Below are positions 1 through 8,306 of a DNA stretch of 64,000 nucleotides, piece after piece. The notes under the pieces were generated by a model, which was given only the letters and a program-made list of their open reading frames with translations, was not told the origin of the DNA and searched no databases. Location: assembly GCA_947497265.1 (NCBI GenBank), contig CANMFP010000001.1:186001-250000 (forward strand), given 5' to 3'. A program made the position numbers and the translations under genes. This DNA is from an uncultured Isoptericola sp. GTDB taxonomy: Bacteria > Actinomycetota > Actinomycetes > Actinomycetales > Cellulomonadaceae. The first letter of the stretch is position 1. Each line of letters starts with the position of its first letter.

Positions 1-96
1 CTCCGGAGCGAGCAGCGGCACGATCGCCTCCGAGATCTGCTGCTGCGGGTAGACGTCCGGGGGCAGCGCGGGGGCGACGGCCAGCACACGGGACAT
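1..96 (-). CDS. Probable type III polyketide synthase, N-terminal fragment
   Basis: Only the first 32 codons are inside the window; the gene continues past the left edge. The start reads MSRVLAVAPALPPDVYPQQQ, which resembles the opening of chalcone/stilbene-synthase-like type III PKSs (a short first strand followed by a Pro-rich turn and a Y-P-Q segment). The catalytic Cys-His-Asn are off the edge, so the call rests on the N-terminus plus context: a UbiA prenyltransferase lies 0.5 kb away, a pairing common in actinobacteria. The gene lies 50 bp after a small cupin gene on the same strand and may be cotranscribed with it. Family assignment is inference from a short fragment. Confidence 0.55.
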   Translation of the reverse strand, partial: MSRVLAVAPALPPDVYPQQQISEAIVPLLAPE

Positions 97-146
97 GCTG
101 GCATCGTGGCACCTCACCGGCCTCGACGCGCGGGGGACGGTGCGGG

Positions 147-488
147 TCAGAGGCGGACGGCTCCGGCCGCGAGCGCGGTGAGCAGGATCGAGGAGTCCTC
201 GAGAGCCTCCAGGCGGTGCCGTACCGGCGGGATGACGACGAAGTCGCCGACGGTCCCCTCCCACGACTCCTCCCCGGCGACCAGCCGCACCCGCCCCCGG
301 AGCACCTGCAGGGTGGCCTCGTCGGGCGCGTCGTGCTCGCTCATCTCGCGACCGGCGGTAAGGACGGCCACCACCTGACGCAGCGCGTGGTCGTGGCCGC
401 CGCGGATGGTGCGGGCACCGCGACCGTTGGTCCGTCGGGCCGACGTCAGGAGCTCGTCGGTGAGGGCGGACAGGGACAGCGACTCCAT
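147..488 (-). CDS. Small cupin-domain protein
   Basis: A 113-aa protein with a single cupin barrel. The first part is helical (MESLSLSALTDELL); the barrel contains a conserved H in the SEHDAPDEATLQVLRG stretch, the G-x-V-x-L turn (RGRVRLVAGEE) and the second cupin motif GDFVVIPPVRHRLEA ending in a metal-type His. It resembles stand-alone cupins of actinobacteria that limit or sense small ligands; no enzymatic role can be assigned. It lies upstream of the PKS-like gene on the same strand and is divergent from the UbiA gene. The start ATG has a weak GGAG about 7 nt upstream. Confidence 0.75.
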   Translation of the reverse strand: MESLSLSALTDELLTSARRTNGRGARTIRGGHDHALRQVVAVLTAGREMSEHDAPDEATLQVLRGRVRLVAGEESWEGTVGDFVVIPPVRHRLEALEDSSILLTALAAGAVRL

Positions 489-569
489 GGGGGCTCCAGC
501 CGGTCGTGGGGACGGTCGACCTCATGCTCCCACCCGGCCCGCGGTCCTGCCGACGATCCGCCATGGCGC

Positions 570-575
570 TAGGTT
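570..575 (+). promoter_or_regulatory. Leaderless-type -10 box (TAGGTT) for UbiA gene
   Basis: TAGGTT lies exactly 6 nt before the ATG at 582 and there is no ribosome binding site, the arrangement of a leaderless actinobacterial transcript. Confidence 0.5.
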
Positions 576-581
576 CGCGTC

Positions 582-1418
582 ATGTCCAGGAACGTCGCCC
601 GCGGGCTGCTGGCCGCCACCCACCCGGCGCCGGCCGCGATGGTCACGCTGTTCGCCCTCGCGCTGGCGCTCGGCGTCGGGGCGGGCCTCGGCCGGGTCGC
701 GCTGATCACGGCCGCCGTCGGCGCCGGGCAGCTCTCGATCGGCTGGAGCAACGACTGGCTCGACGCCGGCCGCGACCGCCAGGTGGGGCGCACCGACAAG
801 CCGACCGTCACCGGCGACGTCTCCCCCGGCACCCTGCGTGCCGGCGCGATCGGCACCGCTGCCGTGAGCGTGGTGCTGGGACTCGTCGCAGGACCGGTCG
901 CGGGGCTGGCGAACCTCGGCGTGGTCGCGGGCGGATGGGTCTACAACCTCTGGTTCAAGCGGACGGCCTGGTCGTGGCTGCCCTACGCCGTCGCGTTCGG
1001 CCTGCTGCCCGCGTTCGTCGTGGCGGCGGCCGGCGGTGGCCGCGTCGTGGCCGGGTGGGCCGTGCTGGCGGGCGCGCTGCTCGGCGTCGGGGCGCACGTG
1101 GCCAACGTGCTGCCCGACCTCGACGACGACCGAGCCACCGGGGTCCGCGGGCTGCCGCACCGGCTCGGGCGACGTGGCGCCGGCGTCGTCGCCCCGGTCG
1201 TGCTGGGCGCAGGCAGCGTCGTGACGCTGATCGGGCCGCCGGGCGGTCCCGCCGGACCGGCCGTGGCACTCACCGTGGTCGCCTGCCTGCTCGCGGCGGC
1301 CGCCGGTGCCCTCGGGATGGTCCGACCGCACAGCAGGGCTCCCTTCCTGCTGAGCATGGCGGTCGCCGCCCTGTGCGTGGTGCAGATCGTGGTGGCGGGC
1401 GACGCGTTGGCGGCCTGA
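582..1418 (+). CDS. UbiA-family prenyltransferase
   Basis: A 278-aa integral membrane protein with about eight hydrophobic segments. It carries both Asp-rich Mg2+/diphosphate-binding motifs: NDWLDAGRDRQVGRTDKP near residues 62-80 and DLDDDRATGVRGLPHRLG near 178-195. These place it among enzymes that attach an isoprenoid to an aromatic acceptor in the membrane. It is not MenA, which is present separately at 40697, so it probably serves another product. The nearby type III PKS-like gene and cupin suggest prenylation of a polyketide ring, which is inference. The gene ends inside a 13-bp tandem duplication. Confidence 0.85.
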   Translation: MSRNVARGLLAATHPAPAAMVTLFALALALGVGAGLGRVALITAAVGAGQLSIGWSNDWLDAGRDRQVGRTDKPTVTGDVSPGTLRAGAIGTAAVSVVLGLVAGPVAGLANLGVVAGGWVYNLWFKRTAWSWLPYAVAFGLLPAFVVAAAGGGRVVAGWAVLAGALLGVGAHVANVLPDLDDDRATGVRGLPHRLGRRGAGVVAPVVLGAGSVVTLIGPPGGPAGPAVALTVVACLLAAAAGALGMVRPHSRAPFLLSMAVAALCVVQIVVAGDALAA

Positions 1419-1436
1419 CCGTCCGGCCTGACCGTC
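1411..1436 (+). repeat. 13-bp tandem duplication over UbiA stop codon
   Basis: CGGCCTGACCGTC occurs twice back to back (1411-1423 and 1424-1436). The TGA stop of the UbiA gene is in the first copy and a second TGA is in the other. Probably replication slippage. Confidence 0.8.
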
Positions 1437-1486
1437 CGGCCCGCCCGCACCTGTGGACGGCCCGCCCGCTGCGCGGCAGGCTCCCC

Positions 1487-1492
1487 TACGAT
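1487..1492 (+). promoter_or_regulatory. Leaderless-type -10 box (TACGAT) for prepilin peptidase gene
   Basis: TACGAT sits 6 nt before the GTG at 1499; no Shine-Dalgarno sequence is present. Confidence 0.5.
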
Positions 1493-1498
1493 CCTCGC

Positions 1499-2077
1499 GT
1501 GCCGACCCTCACCCGACGCGCCGCGCTCGAGACGTCGCCGTACCGGCGTCGCATCGTCGTCGGAGGCACGCTCGCCCTGGTGTGGGCGGTGTGGGCGAGC
1601 GGCCCGGGATGGTCGACGCCGGCGCTCGCCGTGGCGGCGGTCGCGGGCGTCGCGCTCGGGGTCGTCGACGGGGCGACCCACCGCCTGCCGGACGCTCTCA
1701 CCTACCCGACCACCGCCGTCGTCAGCGTGCTGCTGGCGGGGGCCGCGCTCGCCGACGGCACCTGGGACGCCGCGCTGCGTGCGCTGCTCGGCGCGCTCTG
1801 CCTGGGCGGCGGGTACCTGCTGCTGCACCTGATCAGCCCGTCGGGTCTCGGCCTCGGTGACGTCAAGCTGGCGGTGCTGCTCGGGCTGGTCGGCGCCTGG
1901 TACGGCTGGTCGGTGCTGTGGGCCGTGGCCGTGCTGCCGTTCCTGGTCGGCGGCCTGACCGCCCTGGCCCTGATCGTCACCCGGCGAGCCACCCGGCGGA
2001 CCGCGATCGCGTTCGGACCCGCGATGCTCGTCGGTGCGGCGCTGGCGCTGACGGCCGCCCGGGTCGGCCCGGCCTGA
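1499..2077 (+). CDS. Prepilin peptidase, A24 family (short form)
   Basis: A 192-aa membrane aspartyl protease that would cut type IV pilin-like or Tad/Flp leader peptides. Both catalytic Asp motifs are visible: D-G-A-T-H-R-L-P-D near residues 59-67 and the G-x-G-D motif GLGLGDVKLAVLLG near 115-128. The N-terminal methyltransferase domain and Cys pairs of long PilD enzymes are absent, so it is the short TadV/CpaA-like form. GTG at 1499 is chosen because the open frame upstream has no membrane-protein character and a -10 box lies 6 nt before it. No pilin or secretion ATPase gene is in this window, so its substrates must be encoded elsewhere. Confidence 0.88.
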   Translation: MPTLTRRAALETSPYRRRIVVGGTLALVWAVWASGPGWSTPALAVAAVAGVALGVVDGATHRLPDALTYPTTAVVSVLLAGAALADGTWDAALRALLGALCLGGGYLLLHLISPSGLGLGDVKLAVLLGLVGAWYGWSVLWAVAVLPFLVGGLTALALIVTRRATRRTAIAFGPAMLVGAALALTAARVGPA

Positions 2078-2162
2078 CCCGTTCGGCGGGCACGATCCAC
2101 CCGAACCGGGCAGGCTGGTGCCCGCACCACCATCGATGCTCCGGGCTACCGTGTCCGGCCTG

Positions 2163-2193
2163 GATACTACCTCGGTATGACCTGAATAGTATC
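2163..2193. promoter_or_regulatory. Inverted repeat upstream of S1 protease gene
   Basis: GATACT (2163-2168) and AGTATC (2188-2193) are perfect inverted arms 19 nt apart in an unusually AT-rich patch. The right arm overlaps a possible -10 sequence (TAGTAT). It may be an operator for the protease gene 77 nt downstream, but nothing else supports this. Confidence 0.35.
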
Positions 2194-2269
2194 TGGGCAG
2201 ATGCTGAACGATGAGCATACCGTGGGGTCTGCCGGGTACTCCGCCCGGCACCTGACGGAAGGAAGCTCC

Positions 2270-3766
2270 ATGAGACGAACGACCTTCAGGACGCTCGCCA
2301 CCACCACGGCGACGCTCACCTTCGTGGCCACGGCGTTCACCGCCCAGGCTGCGAGCCCGACCCCCGACGCCGACGACCCGCTCGGCGACGCGGACCTGGC
2401 GGAGAAGTACCCCGTCGAGCTGCTCGAGGCCATGCAGGACGACCTCGACGTGACCAAGGACCGTGCCGTCGAGCGCCTGGACTTCCAGGCCGACGCCTCG
2501 ATCACCCTCGACGAGCTCGACGACGAGCTCGGCGACGACTTCGCGGGCCTGTGGCTCGACACCGACGACGACGTCGTCTACGCGGCCGTCACCGACGCGG
2601 GCAAGTCCTCGACGGTCCGCAAGGCCGGCGCCGAGGCCGTCACCGCCCGCTACTCCCTGGAGGACCTGGAGCAGTGGCAGTCCTCCCTCACCGCGCCCCT
2701 GACGGACGTCGACGGCGTGCCCGGCACCTACGTCGACCTCGCGGAGAACACGATCGTCGTCCAGGTGCACCGCGGTTCCCGCGGTGAGGCCCGTCAGGCG
2801 GCCCGGGCCGCCGGAGTCCCCCAGCGCGCCATCACCTTCGAGGTCACCACCGAGGAACCTCGCACCTACCAGGACGTCGTCGGCGGCAACGCCTACTACA
2901 TCGGCAGCGGCTCACGCTGCTCCGTCGGCTTCGCCGTCACCACCGGGTTCGTCACGGCCGGGCACTGCGGCTCGACCGGGGCGACGACGTCCCAGCCGAG
3001 CGGCACCTTCGCCGCCTCGATCTTCCCCGGCAGCGACATGGCCCACGTCCGGACCGGCTCCGACGACAACCCCGTCGGCGCGGTCAACGACTACAACGGT
3101 GGCACCGTCGCGGTCGCCGGCTCCACCCAGGCACCGGTCGGCTCGCAGGTGTGCCGCTCCGGTTCCACCACGGGCTGGCACTGCGGCACCATCCAGGCCT
3201 ACAACGCCACCGTCACCTACCCGCAGGGCAGCGTGAACGGCCTCATCCGCACCACGGTCTGCGCCGAGCCCGGCGACTCCGGCGGCTCGCTCCTCGCGGG
3301 CGACCAGGCGCAGGGCGTCACCTCCGGCGGGTCCGGCAACTGCCGCTCCGGCGGCACGACCTACTTCCAGCCGGTCAACCCGATCCTGTCCCGCTACAAC
3401 CTCACCCTCGTCACCAACGGCGGTGGCGGTGACGACGGCGGCGACCCGGGCACGTCCTGCACCGGCTCCTCCTACACGGGCAACGGCTCCCTGAACCGCG
3501 GCGGCCAGGCCGTGCACCCCGACGGGACCTACTGGAACCAGAGCGGTTCCGCGACCGTCACCGCCTGCGTCGAGGGCCCCTCGAACGGCGACTTCGACGT
3601 CTACCTGCAGCGCTGGAGCGGCAGCAGCTGGTCCACCGTGGCGCAGGGCACCACGACGTCGAGCCTCGACGCGCTCACCTACTCCGCGTCGTCCGGCTAC
3701 TACCGCGTCGTCGTCCACGCCTACTCGGGCTCCGGCGCGTACACGACGGGCATCACGGTGTCGTGA
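2270..3766 (+). CDS. Secreted S1-family serine protease (streptogrisin/alpha-lytic type)
   Basis: A 498-aa preproenzyme. A Sec signal peptide covers about residues 1-28 (MRRTTFRTLA, hydrophobic core, AQA-A cleavage site). A pro-region with a second pro-domain (VVQVHRGSRGEARQAARAAG) runs to about residue 200. The chymotrypsin-like domain follows with His232 (VTAGHCG), Asp256 (GSDMAHVRT) and Ser337 (GDSGGS) in the family order. After a Gly/Asp linker near residue 385 comes a roughly 100-aa C-terminal beta domain resembling pre-peptidase C-terminal/adhesion domains. ATG at 2270 is preferred because GGAAGGAAG lies just upstream; an upstream in-frame ATG at 2201 would put extra residues before the signal peptide. 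Exported, self-maturing extracellular protease. Confidence 0.93.
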   Translation: MRRTTFRTLATTTATLTFVATAFTAQAASPTPDADDPLGDADLAEKYPVELLEAMQDDLDVTKDRAVERLDFQADASITLDELDDELGDDFAGLWLDTDDDVVYAAVTDAGKSSTVRKAGAEAVTARYSLEDLEQWQSSLTAPLTDVDGVPGTYVDLAENTIVVQVHRGSRGEARQAARAAGVPQRAITFEVTTEEPRTYQDVVGGNAYYIGSGSRCSVGFAVTTGFVTAGHCGSTGATTSQPSGTFAASIFPGSDMAHVRTGSDDNPVGAVNDYNGGTVAVAGSTQAPVGSQVCRSGSTTGWHCGTIQAYNATVTYPQGSVNGLIRTTVCAEPGDSGGSLLAGDQAQGVTSGGSGNCRSGGTTYFQPVNPILSRYNLTLVTNGGGGDDGGDPGTSCTGSSYTGNGSLNRGGQAVHPDGTYWNQSGSATVTACVEGPSNGDFDVYLQRWSGSSWSTVAQGTTTSSLDALTYSASSGYYRVVVHAYSGSGAYTTGITVS

Positions 3767-3813
3767 CGTCCTGACAGGCTCCTGATCGCGCGGGACCCGC
3801 GGGTCAGGCCGGC

Positions 3814-3853
3814 GGGCGCGGGCGTGAGGACGACAGGTCCTCGCCCCGCGCCC
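3814..3853. terminator. GC-rich hairpin between convergent genes
   Basis: Arms 3814-3831 and 3837-3853 pair over about 17 bp with small bulges. Located between the 3' ends of the protease and polyprenyl synthase genes, so it could end transcription in both directions. There is no U-tract, as is usual in actinobacteria. Confidence 0.55.
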
Positions 3854-3859
3854 GTCCTC

Positions 3860-4903
3860 TCAGGTGGCCCGGTCGGCCAAGGCGGTCGCCAGGTCCCCGA
3901 ACGCCTGCTTCACCGGGCCCTCGGGCAGCGGCGCCAGCTCGGCCGCCGCCTCCCGCGCCCAGCGCACCGCGAGCTCGCGCGTCTCGGCGAGCACACGGTG
4001 CTCGCGCAGCTCGGCCACGACGGCGGCCAGCGCCGCGTCGTCCGACAGGTCCCCGTCGAGACGGGCCAGCAGCTCGATGTCCGACGGCGTGGCCTCGCCG
4101 CGCTCCACCCGACGGCGCAGCAGCAGCACCGGCATGGTCGGGACGTGCTCGCGCAGGTCGGTCCCCGGCGTCTTGCCGGACTCGGTGCCGGACGACGCGA
4201 TGTCGAGCACGTCGTCGGCGAGCTGGAACGCCGTGCCCACCTTCTCGCCGTACCCGGTGACCGCCCCGACGATCTCGTCCGAGCAGCCGCCGAACATCGC
4301 GCCGAGCCGTGCCGACGTCGCCAGCAGCGACGCCGTCTTGTCGCTGAGCACCTGCAGGTAGTGCTCGACGGCGTCGTCCCCCACGCCCGGTCCCGTCGTC
4401 TCGTGGAGCTGACCGAGACACATCCGTTCGAACGTCTGCGACTGCAGCACCACCGCCTCCGGCCCCAGACCCGCCACGAGCGCCGAGGCGCGCGCGAACA
4501 GCAGATCGCCGACGAGGATGGCGACGGAGTTGCCCCAGATGGTGTGCACCGCCGGTGCACCACGGCGCACCGGCGCGGAGTCCATGACGTCGTCGTGGTA
4601 CAGCGAGGCGACCTGGGTCAGCTCGACGACCACGGCGGCGTCGACGAGCCGCGGGTCCGCCCCGTCCCCCAGCTCGCCCGCCAGCAGGGTCAGCAGCGGC
4701 CGGAACCGCTTGCCGCCTGCGGAGACCAGGTGACGCGAGGCGTCGTCGGCCAGCGCGTCCGTCGACGCGACGGCGGCAGCCAGGGCGGTGTCCACCTGTG
4801 CCAGCCGTCCCGCGAGCCGTTCGGCCAGCTCGGGATCGTTCAGCGGGATGGCGGTCGGCAGCGCGGCTGAGGCGCCGGCCGAGGCGTCGGTAGCACGGGT
4901 CAC
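3860..4903 (-). CDS. Long-chain polyprenyl diphosphate synthase
   Basis: A 347-aa trans-isoprenyl diphosphate synthase that chains isopentenyl diphosphate into the C40-C50 tail of menaquinone. The first Asp-rich motif is LYHDDVMDSAPVRRG near residue 103 and the second is QLADDVLD near residue 227; GGKRFRP near 64 binds substrate. Residues before the first motif are small or aromatic, as in long-chain enzymes. It is the last gene of the menJ-nuo minus-strand run, 45 bp after nuoN. The GTG start lies 6 nt after a TAGGTT -10 box (4910-4915 on the complement), so it may also have its own leaderless promoter. The exact chain length cannot be read from sequence alone. Confidence 0.9.
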   Translation of the reverse strand: MTRATDASAGASAALPTAIPLNDPELAERLAGRLAQVDTALAAAVASTDALADDASRHLVSAGGKRFRPLLTLLAGELGDGADPRLVDAAVVVELTQVASLYHDDVMDSAPVRRGAPAVHTIWGNSVAILVGDLLFARASALVAGLGPEAVVLQSQTFERMCLGQLHETTGPGVGDDAVEHYLQVLSDKTASLLATSARLGAMFGGCSDEIVGAVTGYGEKVGTAFQLADDVLDIASSGTESGKTPGTDLREHVPTMPVLLLRRRVERGEATPSDIELLARLDGDLSDDAALAAVVAELREHRVLAETRELAVRWAREAAAELAPLPEGPVKQAFGDLATALADRAT

Positions 4904-4909
4904 GATCCG

Positions 4910-4915
4910 AACCTA
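4910..4915 (-). promoter_or_regulatory. Leaderless-type -10 box (TAGGTT) for polyprenyl synthase
   Basis: TAGGTT on the minus strand, 6 nt before the GTG start at 4903, between nuoN and the synthase gene. Confidence 0.5.
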
Positions 4916-4947
4916 TCTGCCCGGACCGGGCCTCAGCGAACCGGGCG

Positions 4948-6684
4948 TCACGGCTGCAGAGGCCGGAACGTCGCCGCCTGCGTGGCCCAGTCGAGTGCCA
5001 TCTGCGGCACCACCCCGAGCAGGACGACCCCGACCGCGCACAGGACGATCGCCACGGTCGCCGGCCCGCGCGACGTCACCACGACCACGGAGGCCCGGGC
5101 GAGCGTGGACCGCGCCGCGGCCAGCGTGGCGGTCGCCGGTGCGCCGCCGTCGGCCGAAGGCTCGCCCTCGGCCGGCCTTGCGCCGTCGGCCGCCGAGCCG
5201 CCGTCGGCCGCGCCGGCGTCCTCCGCATCCTCGGAGCGCGGCGTGAGCACCATCAGCACGATGAGCCGCACGTAGAAGAACACCGCGACCGCCGAGGCGA
5301 GCACGCCGAGCACCGCGAGCGGCCAGGCGCCCGCGGCCACCGCCGCGGAGAACACCGCGAACTTCGCCACGAAGCCCGCGGTGAGCGGGATGCCCGCCAT
5401 CGACAGCAGGAACAGGGTGAACGCCGCGGCGAGCCAGGGCGAGCGACGCGCGAGCCCGGCCCACTGGGACAGGTGCGTCGCCTCCCCGAGCACCACGCCG
5501 CCGGCGTCCTGCTCGCGCACGAGCGTCACGACCGCGAAACCACCGAGGGTCGCGAGCCCGTAGGCGAGCACGTAGAACAGCACGGCCTGCGACCCGACCT
5601 CGGAGAAGCCCACGAAGGCGACAGCGAGGAACCCGGCGTGCGCGATCGAGGAGTACGCGAGCATCCGCTTGACGTCCGTCTGCACGACGCCCGCGGCCGT
5701 GCCGATCAGCATCGTGAGGATCGCCACGGCCCACAGCCCGACCTCGAGGTCGCGCCGCAGCGGCTCGTCCAGACCCGCCGCCAGCGTGAAGATCACCCGC
5801 ACCAGCGCACCGATCGCGGCGGCCTTGACGCACGCCGCCATGAAGCCGGTGATGGGGGTGGGTGCACCCTGGTAGACGTCCGGCGTCCACGTGTGGAACG
5901 GGGCGGCACCGATCTTGAACAGCAGGCCCACCGTGATGAGCAGCACGCCCGCGATCACCAGGCCGGGCATCAGCTCGAGCACCTGGCTCTCCGGGTGCGC
6001 CAGGACGAAGAGCGCACCCTCGATGCTGACCGTCCCCGCGAACCCGTAGACCAGCGCGATGCCGAACAGCATGATGGCGCTCGCGAACGACCCGAGCAGG
6101 AAGTACTTGAACGCCGCCTCCTGGCTCAGCAGCCGCCGACGGCGGGCCGTCGCGCACAGCACGTACAGCGGCAGGGACAGCACCTCCAGCGCGATGAACA
6201 GCACGATGAGGTTGTCCGTCGCGGGGAACAGGAGCATGCCGCCCGTCGCGAAGAGCACGAGCGGGTAGATCTCCGTCTGCTGCAGCCCCGCCTCCCGGGC
6301 GGCGTCCTCGTACGTGGTGCCGGGCACGGCGGCCGCGGTGGGCGCGAACGCGTCCTGGCCGGTGCGCGTGCGGTCGGCGATCACCAGCACGCCGAGCAGC
6401 GCCAACACGGCCACCACGGCCTGGATGCCCAGCGTGAACGGGGTGAGCAGGTACGTGCCGTCCACCACGAAGGCGTACCCCTCGGTGGTGACGCGGTCCC
6501 ACAGCAGGACCACGGACACGAGCGAGCCGACGAGGGCCGCGAGGGTCAGGACGACCTGGGTGGTGCGGCGCGCCCGGTCGGGCACGAAGGCCTCGATCAG
6601 GACGCCGACCACGCCGGCGGCCAGCACCACCAGGACGGGCATCAGGACGCCCCACTCGATGACGGGTGCCTCGAACGCGTTCAC
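4948..6684 (-). CDS. nuoN: NADH-quinone oxidoreductase subunit N
   Basis: A 578-aa, roughly 14-helix antiporter-like proton channel subunit of complex I membrane arm. The proton-translocating core contains the conserved stretch around FKIGAAPFHTWTPDVYQGAP, with the lysine and the H-x-W-x-P-D-V-Y signature. It is longer than many NuoN proteins because of a Glu/Ala/Asp-rich insertion (about residues 480-520) between late helices. ATG overlaps the nuoM stop by 4 nt (ATGA), showing translational coupling. Last nuo gene of the operon. Confidence 0.96.
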   Translation of the reverse strand: MNAFEAPVIEWGVLMPVLVVLAAGVVGVLIEAFVPDRARRTTQVVLTLAALVGSLVSVVLLWDRVTTEGYAFVVDGTYLLTPFTLGIQAVVAVLALLGVLVIADRTRTGQDAFAPTAAAVPGTTYEDAAREAGLQQTEIYPLVLFATGGMLLFPATDNLIVLFIALEVLSLPLYVLCATARRRRLLSQEAAFKYFLLGSFASAIMLFGIALVYGFAGTVSIEGALFVLAHPESQVLELMPGLVIAGVLLITVGLLFKIGAAPFHTWTPDVYQGAPTPITGFMAACVKAAAIGALVRVIFTLAAGLDEPLRRDLEVGLWAVAILTMLIGTAAGVVQTDVKRMLAYSSIAHAGFLAVAFVGFSEVGSQAVLFYVLAYGLATLGGFAVVTLVREQDAGGVVLGEATHLSQWAGLARRSPWLAAAFTLFLLSMAGIPLTAGFVAKFAVFSAAVAAGAWPLAVLGVLASAVAVFFYVRLIVLMVLTPRSEDAEDAGAADGGSAADGARPAEGEPSADGGAPATATLAAARSTLARASVVVVTSRGPATVAIVLCAVGVVLLGVVPQMALDWATQAATFRPLQP

Positions 6685-8288
6685 TGCTCGCTCCCCTCGA
6701 GAGCCCCGAGGACGGGCTCCGGATCGGTCTCACCCACGTGCTCGACGGAGACGCCCGCGGGTTCGCGCACGTAGTCCAGCGCCGGCCCGGGCATCAGCCC
6801 GAGCACCACCAGCGCGGCCACCAGCACGCCGGCGACCGTCTTCTCCCGGACGTCCAGGTCCTTCGCGCCGACGACGTCGGCACCCACCTCGCCGGTGAAC
6901 ATGCGCTGATAGGTCAGCAGCACGTAGACAGCGGCGAGCACGACGGCGGGGATCGCGACCAGCACCGGCGCGGGCCACCGGGCGAACGCGCCGAGGAAGA
7001 CCATGATCTCCGAGACGAACGTGGCCAGGCCCGGCAGCGCGAGCGCCGAGAGGCCCGCGACCAGGAACGTCCCGCCCAGCACCGGCGCGACCTTGCGCAG
7101 ACCGCCGTAGTCGGCGATCTGCTGGCTGCGGCGCGGGTGCCGGGCGATCACGAACCCGGCGAGCAGGAACAGCGCCCCCGTCGAGATCCCGTGGTTGAGC
7201 ATCATGAAGCTCGCACCCGAGATCCCCAGGGACGTGAAGGTGAAGATGCCCAGGATGATGAACCCGAAGTGCGACACCGACGTGTAGCCGATGAGTCGCA
7301 GCAGGTCGGTCTGGCCGATCGCGAGGATCGCGCCGTACAGGATCGAGATCACCGCGAGCACGATGATCGCGGGAGCCGCCCACCGGCTCGCCTGCGGGAA
7401 CAGCGGCAGGCACAGGGTCAGCATCCCGAACGTGCCCACCTTGTCCAGGACGCAGATGAGCAGCGTGGAGGTGCCCGGCGTCGAGTTCTGGGTCACGTCC
7501 GGCAGCCAGGTGTGCACCGGGAACATCGGCGCCTTGATCGCGAACGCCAGGAAGAACGCGCAGAACATCAGCCGCTCGACCGTCGGGTCGAGCTCCAGGC
7601 CGGTCATGCTCGCCGTCAGGAACGCGTCCTCGGGGCGCAGCCCGGTAGCCGGGTCCACCGGTACCTGCAGGTACAGCGCGACGACGGCGACCAGCATCAC
7701 GAGCCCGCCCGCGAGCGAGAACAGCAGGAACTTCACCGCCGCGTACCGGCGCTGCGCGCCCTGCCCGAAGCCTCCGATCAGGAAGTACGCCGGGATCAGC
7801 ATGGCCTCGAAGACCACGTAGAACAGGAACACGTCGCGCGCCGTGAACACGACCACCATGAAGGACAGCAGCACCAGCACGGTGGCGAGATAGCGCCGCA
7901 GCCGGACGTGGTCACCGCCCTGCTCGTGCCAGGCGGCGAGGATCACCAGCGGCACGAGGCCCACACTCAGCGCGACCAGCAGCAACGAGACCCCGTCGAC
8001 GCCGACGGCGTAGCTCGCTCCGAGTGCCGGGATCCACGCGTACGTCTCGGTCAGCTGGTGGGTGCCCGCCGCCGACGTGTCGAACGCCAGGAAGGCGCCG
8101 ACCAGCAGGGCGACCTCCACCAGCGAGCCGACGAGAGCCACCGTACGGGCCGTGCCGGCGCGGAACGCGCCGCCCCCGCTCGCCGCGCCCGAGGCGGGGC
8201 GCCCGCGCCCCGCACCGGTCAGCACCGTCGCCGCGGCCGCGACCAGCGGCCACACCACGAGAGCAGTCACCCAGGGAAAGCCGGACAT
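6681..8288 (-). CDS. nuoM: NADH-quinone oxidoreductase subunit M
   Basis: A 535-aa antiporter-like subunit of the complex I membrane arm. Conserved features include the Glu in the fifth helix region (FYVVFEAMLIPAYFLIGG), Lys in AFAIKAPMFPVHTWLPDV, and the NSTPGTSTLLICVLDKVGTF block. Three ATGs in a row precede SGFPWV; the third (8288) is chosen since GGAAGGG lies 6 nt upstream, too close for the first. A GTG at 8303 is an alternative. The stop overlaps nuoN. Confidence 0.95.
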   Translation of the reverse strand: MSGFPWVTALVVWPLVAAAATVLTGAGRGRPASGAASGGGAFRAGTARTVALVGSLVEVALLVGAFLAFDTSAAGTHQLTETYAWIPALGASYAVGVDGVSLLLVALSVGLVPLVILAAWHEQGGDHVRLRRYLATVLVLLSFMVVVFTARDVFLFYVVFEAMLIPAYFLIGGFGQGAQRRYAAVKFLLFSLAGGLVMLVAVVALYLQVPVDPATGLRPEDAFLTASMTGLELDPTVERLMFCAFFLAFAIKAPMFPVHTWLPDVTQNSTPGTSTLLICVLDKVGTFGMLTLCLPLFPQASRWAAPAIIVLAVISILYGAILAIGQTDLLRLIGYTSVSHFGFIILGIFTFTSLGISGASFMMLNHGISTGALFLLAGFVIARHPRRSQQIADYGGLRKVAPVLGGTFLVAGLSALALPGLATFVSEIMVFLGAFARWPAPVLVAIPAVVLAAVYVLLTYQRMFTGEVGADVVGAKDLDVREKTVAGVLVAALVVLGLMPGPALDYVREPAGVSVEHVGETDPEPVLGALEGSEQ

Positions 8289-8306
8289 CATCATCCCTTC
8301 CACGCC

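Noticed and set aside
1499-2077. Prepilin peptidase as part of a pilus or Tad locus here
   Set aside because: No pilin, ATPase or TadC-like gene occurs in the window; the gene appears on its own.
983-2770. Long minus-strand open frame across UbiA, prepilin peptidase and protease genes
   Set aside because: Low-complexity Gly/Arg/Gln composition, antisense to three well-supported genes; a GC-bias artefact.
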